DNA of 13,086 bases from Bacteroidota bacterium (GTDB lineage Bacteria > Bacteroidota > Bacteroidia > Flavobacteriales > Flavobacteriaceae): positions 1 through 13,086 of the forward strand of contig JAJRPL010000251.1 of the NCBI GenBank assembly GCA_024280815.1, in the 5' to 3' direction. Below are positions 1 through 6,009 of this stretch, one piece after another (position 1 is the first letter of the stretch; every line of letters begins with the position of its first letter). A program made the translations under genes and the position numbers. The notes below the pieces were generated by a model. The model did no database searches and was not told where the DNA came from. It was given only the letters and a program-made list of their open reading frames with translations.

Positions 1-81
1 AATTCTTACGTCAATGTTTACAGTCTCACCAACATAAAAGCGATCTAATGTTTTACTAAATAAAATGTACAGATGGTGCAT
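1..81 (-). CDS. GIY-YIG nuclease family protein (N-terminal 27 residues only)
   Basis: An open minus-strand frame starts at ATG (81-79) and runs off the left edge. The 27 residues begin MHHLYILFSKTLDRFYVGET and match the opening of single-domain GIY-YIG proteins: LYIL stands for the GIY element, and FYVGET, ten residues later, for YIG. In the family the Tyr residues of these two elements lie in the active site of a metal-dependent DNA strand-cleavage domain. The small stand-alone bacterial members are often labelled UvrC-like but are not UvrC, and their biological role is mostly unknown. The gene lies downstream of tRNA-Phe on the same strand, separated from it by a strong terminator, so it probably has its own weak promoter. 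The Arg and Glu catalytic residues lie beyond the edge, so intactness cannot be judged. Confidence 0.72.
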   Translation of the reverse strand, partial: MHHLYILFSKTLDRFYVGETVNIDVRI

Positions 82-98
82 TGGTAATAGTTAAAATC

Positions 99-127
99 AA
101 AAAAACCCGAACTAAAGTCGGGTTTTT
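99..127. terminator. Bidirectional Rho-independent terminator
   Basis: CCCGA at 106-110 pairs with TCGGG at 118-122 around a short loop. A run of A precedes the hairpin and a run of T follows it. Read on the minus strand it has a T-tract right after the stem and lies three bases past the tRNA-Phe 3' end, so it most likely ends the tRNA transcript. Its symmetry would also stop plus-strand transcription. Confidence 0.8.
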
Positions 128-129
128 TG

Positions 130-202
130 TGGTACCTCCAGGAATCGAACCAGGGACACATGGATTTTCAGTCCATTGCTCTACCAACTGAGCTAAGGTA
201 CC
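130..202 (-). tRNA. tRNA-Phe (anticodon GAA)
   Basis: The minus strand folds into a 73-nt cloverleaf. The 7-bp acceptor stem is GGTACCT with AGGTACC. The D-arm holds TAGCTCAGTTGGTAGAGCA, the anticodon stem is ATGGA/TCCAT around loop CTGAAAA (anticodon GAA, Phe), and the T-arm contains GGTTCGATTCC. The discriminator base is A (position 130). CCA is not encoded, so it must be added after transcription. It stands alone, with a consensus promoter upstream and a terminator immediately downstream. Confidence 0.96.
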
Positions 203-220
203 ATTGCTTTTAAGCGGTTG

Positions 221-252
221 CAAATATAAATTTAAATTTTATACTATTCAAA
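221..252 (-). promoter_or_regulatory. Promoter of tRNA-Phe (Bacteroidetes type)
   Basis: On the minus strand TTTG (252-249) is followed after 20 bases by TATATTTG (228-221). This matches the Bacteroidetes housekeeping promoter, -33 TTTG and -7 TANNTTTG. The expected transcription start falls about ten bases before the tRNA 5' end at 202. Confidence 0.75.
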
Positions 253-263
253 ACAAAATGTAT

Positions 264-290
264 TAATTTTACAGCTGATTAATAAACCTA
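264..290 (+). promoter_or_regulatory. Possible promoter and A-rich leader of the coaX operon
   Basis: TAATTTTA at 264-271 matches seven of eight positions of the TANNTTTG -7 box, but no clear -33 TTTG is visible. The leader before the coaX ATG contains ATTAATAAACC (278-288) and no Shine-Dalgarno sequence. The same 11-mer precedes the TPR gene at 2309-2319. Assigned mainly because coaX heads the operon and diverges from tRNA-Phe. Confidence 0.35.
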
Positions 291-1016
291 ATGAATTTAA
301 TACTAGACATTGGTAATACCTACACAAAAATTGCTGTTTTTGAGAAAAATGTAATGCTTAAAAAATTTACAACAAGCTCAGACCTGATTGATACTAGTAT
401 ATATAAACTTCAAGAAACATATCTTTTAAAAAATTGTATCATCTCGTCAGTAACCAAATTCAAAAGTAATTTTTTAAAGAGTCTGAAAAGCTTTGATACC
501 CTTCTAGAACTTAATCAAAAAACGAATGTTCCGTTTCAAAATCAGTATAAAACACCAACTACACTTGGTGTAGATAGAATTGCTTTAGCTAGTGCGGCAG
601 CGAGTCAACATCCTAATAAAAACACCTTAGTTATTGATGCGGGCACATGTATAACTTACGATTTTATCAACACTTCTAATAAATACTTAGGAGGAGCCAT
701 TTCACCCGGAATTTCTATACGATATAAAGCTTTACATCAATTTACTGCCAACTTACCACTTTTAGAACCTGACAATTATAAGTTAATAGGTGACGACACA
801 CAAAGTTCAATCCATTCTGGTGTTTTAAATGGTTTGATTCATGAAATTGATGGTGTAATTAGTCAATATAATAGTAAATATTCAAATTTAACAGTAGTTT
901 TAACAGGAGGAGACACAAATTTCTTGGCTAAAAAATTAAAAAGTAGCATATTTGCCACTCCAAATTTTTTATTGGAAGGACTTAACAGTATTTTGACACA
1001 CAATCTAAACGAATGA
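291..1016 (+). CDS. coaX: Type III pantothenate kinase
   Basis: Phosphorylates pantothenate with ATP, the first step of coenzyme A synthesis in the cytoplasm. The 241-residue protein shows the ASKHA-fold signatures of the CoaX family: the phosphate-binding loop DIGNT at residues 6-10; GVDR at 93-96, whose Asp is the family's proposed catalytic base; IDAGTCITYD at 115-124; GGAISPGISIR at 134-144; and TGGD at 205-208. Type III enzymes need a monovalent cation, bind ATP weakly and are not inhibited by CoA; this is family knowledge. The length is normal and no key motif is missing. The start is supported because DIGNT must lie within the first few residues. The gene heads a plus-strand run of six genes, and its end overlaps the next start by 4 bp (ATGA), which suggests translational coupling although the neighbour is an unrelated envelope protein. 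Confidence 0.96.
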   Translation: MNLILDIGNTYTKIAVFEKNVMLKKFTTSSDLIDTSIYKLQETYLLKNCIISSVTKFKSNFLKSLKSFDTLLELNQKTNVPFQNQYKTPTTLGVDRIALASAAASQHPNKNTLVIDAGTCITYDFINTSNKYLGGAISPGISIRYKALHQFTANLPLLEPDNYKLIGDDTQSSIHSGVLNGLIHEIDGVISQYNSKYSNLTVVLTGGDTNFLAKKLKSSIFATPNFLLEGLNSILTHNLNE

Positions 1017-2281
1017 TTAAGAAACTTATAGGATTATCATTTATCCTTTTATCTATTCAAAGCTTCGCACAAAAAAATAATACTTCACCGTATTCATTTT
1101 TTGGTATTGGTGAAGAAACAACACTAAAAACAGTTGAAGAAATAAGCATGGGGCAAATAGGTACTGCTTTTAACAGTACGTATCAAATTTCTTTTACCAA
1201 CCCTGCTTCTTTAGCACACATGCAATTCACCACTTATACCTTAGCTGTAGAAAATAAGGCTTTACGTATAGATGATGGAACTGAAACCGGTAATGCTTCA
1301 ACAGCATCTTTATCTTATTTTGCTATAGGTATCCCCATAGGTACAAAAGCAGGTTTTTCTTTCGGGCTACAACCAAACACTACAGTTGGTTATTCTTTAA
1401 CAGAAGAATTCAAAAATACGCAAGGAGATTTAACATCACTTAATGATTTTAATGGAGAGGGTGGTACTAATAGAGTTTTCTTTGGTTTAGGTTATAAATT
1501 GCCTAAAAATATAAGTATTGGTTTAGAAGCTGCTTATGTTTTTGGTAATATTGAAAACACCTTATTAAATAGAAGAGATGGTGTGCAATTAGCTACCATG
1601 CATAAAACGAATTCAACTGTTAAAGGTTTTACAGCCAAAGCAGGAATACAATATAGAACTAAAATTACTGATAAATTGACTTTAAAGGCTGGTTTACTTG
1701 CAAACCTGAAGAATAGTCTATCTAACGAAGGTAGAGAGGTGTTATTTTCTTTATCAAACACAAATACTGGAGCTATAAGTCCAAGAGATACTTTAATTGA
1801 CAATTCTTTTAAAAGCAGTATTAAGAAACCTTTAAACACGTCTTTAAGTGTAGGTATCGGTGAGCTAAACAAATGGTATGCAGCTGTAGAGTACAGTTTT
1901 CATGATCCTTTAGAGTTCACAGATGGTGTATTGAATAACAATACCAAAGTTTCTTATGAAAAAGCAAGTAGAATTTCGTTAGGTGGTTTTTATATTCCAA
2001 AAATTAATTCTATCTCAAGCTACTGGCAACGTATTACTTACAGAGCTGGTTTAAACTACAAACAGACAGGCTTAATGGTTGATAACACCACTGTAAATGA
2101 CTTTGGCATATCTTTTGGAGTAGGTTTACCGATTGGCAAACAATTATCTAATTTAAACATGGGTTTTGAATTAGGTAAACGAGGAGAAATAAATAATTCG
2201 CTTATTAAAGAAAATTATTTTAACTTTCGCCTCGGTTTAACACTGAATGATAAATGGTTTAACAAACGAAAAATTCAATAA
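1013..2281 (+). CDS. Putative outer-membrane beta-barrel protein
   Basis: A 422-residue exported protein. Residues 1-19 form a signal peptide with cleavage expected after SFA, before QKNN. The mature N-terminus carries TSPYSFFGIGEE, a close version of the SPYSR(Y/F)GIG start of a large Bacteroidetes outer-membrane protein family. The rest alternates short amphipathic strands rich in Gly and aromatic residues (for example FSFGLQPNTTVGYSL, FFGLGYKLPKNISIGLEAAY), as in a beta-barrel. The end, NFRLGLTLNDKWFNKRKIQ, matches the terminal strand and the basic (N)D-WF-(K/R)RK tail of such barrels. It resembles FadL/porin-like channels in overall character, but no substrate can be named. The start overlaps the coaX stop by 4 bp, and the signal peptide confirms it. 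A beta-barrel is well supported; its function is unknown. Confidence 0.82.
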   Translation: MIKKLIGLSFILLSIQSFAQKNNTSPYSFFGIGEETTLKTVEEISMGQIGTAFNSTYQISFTNPASLAHMQFTTYTLAVENKALRIDDGTETGNASTASLSYFAIGIPIGTKAGFSFGLQPNTTVGYSLTEEFKNTQGDLTSLNDFNGEGGTNRVFFGLGYKLPKNISIGLEAAYVFGNIENTLLNRRDGVQLATMHKTNSTVKGFTAKAGIQYRTKITDKLTLKAGLLANLKNSLSNEGREVLFSLSNTNTGAISPRDTLIDNSFKSSIKKPLNTSLSVGIGELNKWYAAVEYSFHDPLEFTDGVLNNNTKVSYEKASRISLGGFYIPKINSISSYWQRITYRAGLNYKQTGLMVDNTTVNDFGISFGVGLPIGKQLSNLNMGFELGKRGEINNSLIKENYFNFRLGLTLNDKWFNKRKIQ

Positions 2282-2324
2282 CAAAAGCCATCAAAAAAAA
2301 ATAGATTAATTAATAAACCAAAAA

Positions 2325-3677
2325 ATGATGAAAACTATTACAAAATTAGCAATGGTATTATTCCTTTTAGTAGGTATGAGTACTGTTTATGGACAAGATA
2401 AGTACGGTGCTGAGCCAGAAAAATGTAAACAAAATTTATCCCTTTTTCATGAAAGTGTAAAAGCTAAGAACTTTGACGGTGCTTATGAAAATTGGAAATG
2501 GTGTTTTGACAACTGCCCAAAAGCTTCTTTATTTGTTTATACAGACGGTTTAAAAATTGCTAAAAACAAATATGAAACTGGTGATAAAGCTGCTGCTGGA
2601 AAATTAATTGATGAAATTTATGCACAACGTATACAACATTATCCTAAAAATTTAGGTAAAGTTTACAGTGACTGGGCAACTTCTTTAGAAAAAAGAGGAG
2701 CTTCAAAAGATCAAATTTTTGAAAAACTAGATACTGCCTTTAAAGCTGACCCTACAGGGATGAGTATTGTTAATTTAGCGAAATTTTTTCAAGAAGTAAC
2801 TGATAGAAATAAAGACTCTAATGTTCAAAAAGTATTTGATACTTATGATGATGTTTTAGATGGAGTAAACAATAAAATAGATAAACTGACAAAACAAACG
2901 GATGTTATTAATGCGAAAGATTCATTAGGAAAATCATTAACATCTAAAGAGGTTAAAAAAAGAAAGAACAATGGTATTAACTTAACTGCTTTAGGTCAAA
3001 TAGAAAATGTACTAGATGGTATTCTGGGTGAAGTGGCAACATGTGAAAGATTGATACCATTATATCAAAAAGGATTTGAAGCTCATAAAGCAGATACAAA
3101 ATGGTTACGTAGAGCTGTATCTAGATTGTTTGCTAAAGAATGTACAGAAGATGCTCTGTATCCTAAAATGGTAGAAGCTTGGGTAAACTCTGATCCTGCT
3201 CCAAAAGCATATATTTTCTATGCAGGTGTTTTAGAGAAAAGAGGCGAAAAGAAAAAAGCGTTAGAGTATAGAAATAAAGCTATTGATTTAGAAACAGATC
3301 CGTACAAAAAAGCTGATTACTTGTATAGAATTGCTAGAACTATGTACGGTTCAAATGCCGTAAGATATGCACGAAAAGCATTGAAACACAGACCAAATAT
3401 GGGTAAAGCCTATTTAATAATTGCAAGAATGTATGCTAAAAGTGCAAACAGTTGTGGTACTGATGAAGTTAGTAAAAGAATGGTATATGTAGCTGCAGTA
3501 AATAAAGCGAGACGTGCTAAAGCTGTAGACCCAAGTATAGCTTCAAAAGCTAATGGATATATTAGAAGTTATTCAGCTCAGTTCCCTTCTAAAAAATTAT
3601 TATTCACTAAAGGAATAAAATCTGGAAGTAAACATAAAATTGGTTGTTGGATTGGTGAAACAGTTACAGTACCTTAA
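2325..3677 (+). CDS. Secreted tetratricopeptide-repeat-like protein
   Basis: A 450-residue protein with a signal peptide (residues 1-23, cleavage expected after TVYG), hence periplasmic or surface exposed. The mature part is almost wholly helical, with degenerate TPR-type helix pairs near the start (SVKAKNFDGAYENWKWCFDN) and more clearly around residues 325-375 (KADYLYRIARTMY, AVRYARKALKHRPNMGKAYL). The middle, about 170-230, is Lys/Asp-rich and could be a coiled coil. Seven cysteines, all outside the cytoplasm, may form disulfides; the last is in the short end motif IGCWIGETVTVP. TPR folds mediate protein-protein contacts; the partner is unknown. In flavobacterial genomes I recall a TPR protein like this between coaX and lptC, so a role in envelope assembly is a reasonable inference but not shown. 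Two adjacent ATGs (2325, 2328) are possible starts; the leader has the A-rich ATTAATAAACC seen before coaX. Confidence 0.8.
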   Translation: MMKTITKLAMVLFLLVGMSTVYGQDKYGAEPEKCKQNLSLFHESVKAKNFDGAYENWKWCFDNCPKASLFVYTDGLKIAKNKYETGDKAAAGKLIDEIYAQRIQHYPKNLGKVYSDWATSLEKRGASKDQIFEKLDTAFKADPTGMSIVNLAKFFQEVTDRNKDSNVQKVFDTYDDVLDGVNNKIDKLTKQTDVINAKDSLGKSLTSKEVKKRKNNGINLTALGQIENVLDGILGEVATCERLIPLYQKGFEAHKADTKWLRRAVSRLFAKECTEDALYPKMVEAWVNSDPAPKAYIFYAGVLEKRGEKKKALEYRNKAIDLETDPYKKADYLYRIARTMYGSNAVRYARKALKHRPNMGKAYLIIARMYAKSANSCGTDEVSKRMVYVAAVNKARRAKAVDPSIASKANGYIRSYSAQFPSKKLLFTKGIKSGSKHKIGCWIGETVTVP

Positions 3678-3686
3678 ATTTGACTG

Positions 3687-4259
3687 ATGTTAAATTCAAT
3701 TTTTTATAAAATTAAAATTAGTGCCACTATCTTTTTAGTGGTACTTTTTTTTTCTTGTGAAAATGATATTAAAGAAATACAAGATTTTTTGGCAGAAAAA
3801 AACTTACCTATTGGTATCGCAAAAAAAATATATTTAATCCATACAGATTCTGGCTATGTAAAAACAAAGCTAATCTCACCATTATTGCATGACTTTAGTA
3901 ATAGAGAAGAACATCCGTATCAAGAATTTCCTAAAGGAATAAAAATAATAACCTATGATAAATTAGGTGATTCTGTTACTTTAACGGCCAATTATACCAA
4001 AACCTATGCAAAAACTCAAATATCTGAAATAAAAGGTAATGTTATTATTACCAATCATAAAGAAAAAAGCAGGTTGTTTACTGAACAACTATTCTGGGAT
4101 CAGAATACTCACTATATTTACACTGAAAAGCCTTTCAGACTCATTACAAAGTTAGACACCCTAAAAGGTGTAGGTTTTGAATCTAATGAAGATCTTAGTA
4201 AAGTAACTATGAAGAATTTTAGTGGTGTTGTTTATGTTAATGAAAGCAACAAAAAGTAA
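3687..4259 (+). CDS. lptC: LPS export ABC transporter periplasmic protein LptC
   Basis: LptC passes lipopolysaccharide from the inner-membrane LptBFG transporter to the LptA bridge. The 190-residue protein starts with a hydrophobic segment (residues 12-22) ending FFSC, so Cys24 is a likely lipidation site. The lipobox is loose by E. coli standards but fits Bacteroidetes lipoproteins, and lipoprotein LptCs are usual in this phylum, unlike the transmembrane E. coli form. The rest forms the repeating short beta-strands of the OstA/LptC beta-jellyroll: YLIHTDSGYVKTKLISPLL, GIKIITYDKLGDSVTLTANY, a TQISEIKGNVIITN segment, then LFTEQLFWDQNTHYIYTEKP and the VGFESNEDLSKVTMKNFSG end. The HYIYTEKPFRL and GVGFESNEDL elements are typical of the family. 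It follows the TPR gene by 9 bp in the same operon. LptA and LptBFG are not in the window. Confidence 0.88.
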   Translation: MLNSIFYKIKISATIFLVVLFFSCENDIKEIQDFLAEKNLPIGIAKKIYLIHTDSGYVKTKLISPLLHDFSNREEHPYQEFPKGIKIITYDKLGDSVTLTANYTKTYAKTQISEIKGNVIITNHKEKSRLFTEQLFWDQNTHYIYTEKPFRLITKLDTLKGVGFESNEDLSKVTMKNFSGVVYVNESNKK

Positions 4260-4271
4260 AAATTTAAACAC

Positions 4272-4484
4272 ATGAAAAACTTAAGACGATTTTTTGAATA
4301 TGGATATCTAGTTATTGGTTTATTTTTATTGATTGAAGGTATTAATAGATTCAATGTAGAAGGAAATCGTACTAATGCTTATCTTGCATTAGGACTTTCT
4401 GTACTTGCAGTATTTATGTATTTTTTTAAAAAACATTTTAGAAAAAAAATTGAAGCTAGAAACAATCAAAACACTAAAGAATAA
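4272..4484 (+). CDS. Small two-helix membrane protein of unknown function
   Basis: A 70-residue protein with two predicted transmembrane helices, about residues 9-25 (FEYGYLVIGLFLLIEGI) and 35-53 (TNAYLALGLSVLAVFMYFF). An NVEGNRTN loop separates them, and a strongly basic tail (KKHFRKKIEARN) follows. By the positive-inside rule both ends are cytoplasmic. I do not recognise a named family. It lies 12 bp after lptC and 68 bp before the CNNM gene, and I recall a short membrane protein in this place in other flavobacteria. Position and a plausible A-rich leader make it a real gene; it might assist its lptC or CNNM neighbour, but nothing in the sequence shows this. Confidence 0.72.
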   Translation: MKNLRRFFEYGYLVIGLFLLIEGINRFNVEGNRTNAYLALGLSVLAVFMYFFKKHFRKKIEARNNQNTKE

Positions 4485-4552
4485 TAGAATATTATCCTTT
4501 TTTTGTTAATTTGCTTTCTAGTAAATCAACAAATTCTAAATAATTTAAACTC

Positions 4553-5707
4553 TTGGAGATACAAATCATCATCATCCTAATATCTATACTACTTTCAGCA
4601 TTCTTTTCTGGAATGGAGATAGCTTTTGTTTCTGCAAACAAAATGCAAATTGAATTAGAAAAGAAAAAAGACGGATTTTTATCTAAAGTAATAACAAAAC
4701 TAACTGAAAAACCTTCAAAATTTATTACAACCATGTTGGTCGGTAATAATATTGCCTTAGTAGTTTATGGGTATTTTATGGGTGAACTTTTAATGCCTTT
4801 CCTAAGACCTTATTTAGCCAACGACTTTTTCATTCTATTAATACAGACCCTAATATCTACTCTAATAATACTAGTAACTGCTGAATTTTTACCAAAAGCT
4901 ATTTTTAGAATTTTTGCAAATGAAGCTCTTAAAATATTTGCCATTCCTGCTTATATTTTCTTTTTAATATTTTATTTTATCTCTGATTTCATTATGTTTA
5001 TTTCAAATTTTGTATTGCGAGTATTTTTCAATACAAGAGAGGATGAAGTTCAATTGGCATTTACAAAAGCAGAATTGGGCGATTATATTAATGAACAATT
5101 AGAAATTTCTGATGAAGATATTGATTCTGAAATACAAATATTTCAAAATGCATTAGACTTTCATAATGTAAGAGCGAGGGAAGCTATGATTCCTAGAACC
5201 GACATTGTTGCCATTGATGTTAAAGATTCTATTAAGAATTTAAAAAATCTATTTATAGAAACAGGCCTTTCAAAAATAATTGTCTATAAAAATTCATTAG
5301 ATGATGTCATTGGTTACATCCACGCTTTTGAATTATTTAAGAATCCGAAAACTATTCGTTCTATCTTATTACCGATCAAAACTGTGCCTGAAACCATAAT
5401 GATTAATAACATTTTAAATGAACTCATAAAAAAACAAAAAAGTGTAGCCATTGTTATAGATGAATATGGTGGTACATCAGGTTTAATTACTATAGAAGAC
5501 ATTATTGAGGAATTATTTGGAGATATTGAAGATGAGCATGACTCTATTGAGTTTTTAGAAAAAAAGATAAACGATAGAGAGTTTGAGTTTTCTGCTCGTT
5601 TAGAAGTTGATTATATCAATGAGACCTACAATTTAACACTACCCAAAGATGATGCTTATGAAACTATTGGAGGTTTAATTGTAAACGCAACAGAAAATAT
5701 ACCTTAA
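4553..5707 (+). CDS. CNNM/CorC-type CBS-domain membrane protein, prematurely stopped
   Basis: A 384-residue member of the family labelled hemolysin or CorC/HlyC, related to CNNM ion transporters; Mg2+ or other divalent-cation transport is inferred from the family. The membrane domain has about four hydrophobic segments (residues 3-19, 58-84, 92-115, 128-158) and the conserved SGMEIAF (19-25), LVGNNIALV (62-70) and TAEFLPKAI (109-117). Two CBS domains follow: about 210-265, opening with AMIPRTDI, and 275-327, with IDEYGGTSG at 302-310. The CorC_HlyC accessory domain starts near 330 but is cut: TAA at 5705-5707 ends the frame after ATENIP, and the same frame then encodes 34 more family-like residues to 5812, giving the expected total of 419 residues. 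The start is TTG (4553): the upstream in-frame stop TAA at 4541 leaves no ATG before the first membrane helix. It is not next to the gldD/ssb/mutY genes that usually accompany gldE, so I do not call it GldE. Confidence 0.88.
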   Translation: MEIQIIIILISILLSAFFSGMEIAFVSANKMQIELEKKKDGFLSKVITKLTEKPSKFITTMLVGNNIALVVYGYFMGELLMPFLRPYLANDFFILLIQTLISTLIILVTAEFLPKAIFRIFANEALKIFAIPAYIFFLIFYFISDFIMFISNFVLRVFFNTREDEVQLAFTKAELGDYINEQLEISDEDIDSEIQIFQNALDFHNVRAREAMIPRTDIVAIDVKDSIKNLKNLFIETGLSKIIVYKNSLDDVIGYIHAFELFKNPKTIRSILLPIKTVPETIMINNILNELIKKQKSVAIVIDEYGGTSGLITIEDIIEELFGDIEDEHDSIEFLEKKINDREFEFSARLEVDYINETYNLTLPKDDAYETIGGLIVNATENIP

Positions 5708-5812
5708 CAAGGTGAAATTATAGTAATAGATAATTTCGAATTTACCATTTTAAAAGTTTCTTCTTCTAAAATTGAAGATATTTATCTCAAAATTTTAGCT
5801 AAAGAAGTTTAA
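5705..5812 (+). pseudogene. Detached C-terminal end of the CNNM/CorC gene after an in-frame stop
   Basis: After the TAA at 5705-5707 the same frame stays open for 34 codons to a second TAA at 5810-5812. It begins QGEIIVIDNFEF and continues TILKVSSSKIEDIYLKI. This is the end of the CorC_HlyC domain, where the usual pattern is IP..GE.....F.F.I......I..V, so IP-stop-QGE is the family sequence with one residue replaced by a stop. There are no further lesions. A single base change from CAA, AAA or GAA would explain it. The tail has no start codon of its own and would be translated only by readthrough. Confidence 0.82.
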
Positions 5813-5832
5813 ATTCTAAAAAAATTAAATTT

Positions 5833-5907
5833 CCTCAGCTAAAGGTACAAGCATGGCTCTGGGAATAAAACTCTCAATGAGGGATTTAATGGCAATCTCC
5901 TTTTTTT
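5833..5907 (+). ncRNA. GC-richer intergenic patch ending in a terminator-like hairpin (possible small RNA or 3' UTR element)
   Basis: About 30 of the 68 bases in 5833-5900 are G or C, well above the flanking intergenic DNA. CCTCA (5833-5837) can pair with TGAGG (5878-5882), closing a roughly 40-nt interior. Alternatively GGGATT (5881-5886) pairs with AATCTC (5894-5899, one G-U pair), followed by a seven-T run (5901-5907), as in a Rho-independent terminator. The two pairings share bases and exclude each other. At the least this looks like the terminator of the coaX-CNNM operon; the rest could be a structured RNA. I do not recognise a known riboswitch or RNA family. No convincing protein is encoded on either strand. 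Confidence 0.4.
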
Positions 5908-5931
5908 ATTAGAATGGATATTGTACTTTCG
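5901..5931 (+). promoter_or_regulatory. Candidate promoter of the peptidyl-prolyl isomerase gene
   Basis: TACTTTCG (5924-5931) matches TANNTTTG at all but one position. A T-rich stretch (5901-5907) lies at about the -33 distance but lacks a clear TTG. The gene has its own 197-bp upstream gap, so a promoter is expected here. Transcription would start about 70 bases before the ATG at 6010. Confidence 0.4.
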
Positions 5932-6009
5932 CAAACTGAATTTAAAATCTACTTTACACTTTTAAATTCAACACATTAAGTAATAATAAAATTTATAAAT
6001 ACATAAAAA

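Noticed and set aside
1534..1872. Minus-strand open frames inside the outer-membrane protein (1534-1872), isomerase (7680-7955) and nuclease (11443-11637, 12250-12504) genes
   Set aside because: Each lies wholly or mostly opposite a strong plus-strand gene and shows no start context or recognisable motif.
4492..4734. Minus-strand open frame of 80 codons over the CNNM start
   Set aside because: It overlaps the well-supported CNNM first helix on the other strand, has no family resemblance I can see and no promoter; a shadow.
4553..5812. GldE gliding-motility identity for the CNNM protein
   Set aside because: GldE shares this domain layout, but it usually lies beside gldD, ssb and mutY, which are absent here; the lptC neighbourhood points to a paralogue.
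5831..5906. Possible small proteins in the GC-rich intergenic patch (minus-strand frame ending PLAEEI, and a 19-codon plus-strand frame starting at 5853)
   Set aside because: The minus frame is closed by TAA at 5908-5906 and has no good start; the plus frame is very short and runs into the T-tract. Neither resembles a known protein.
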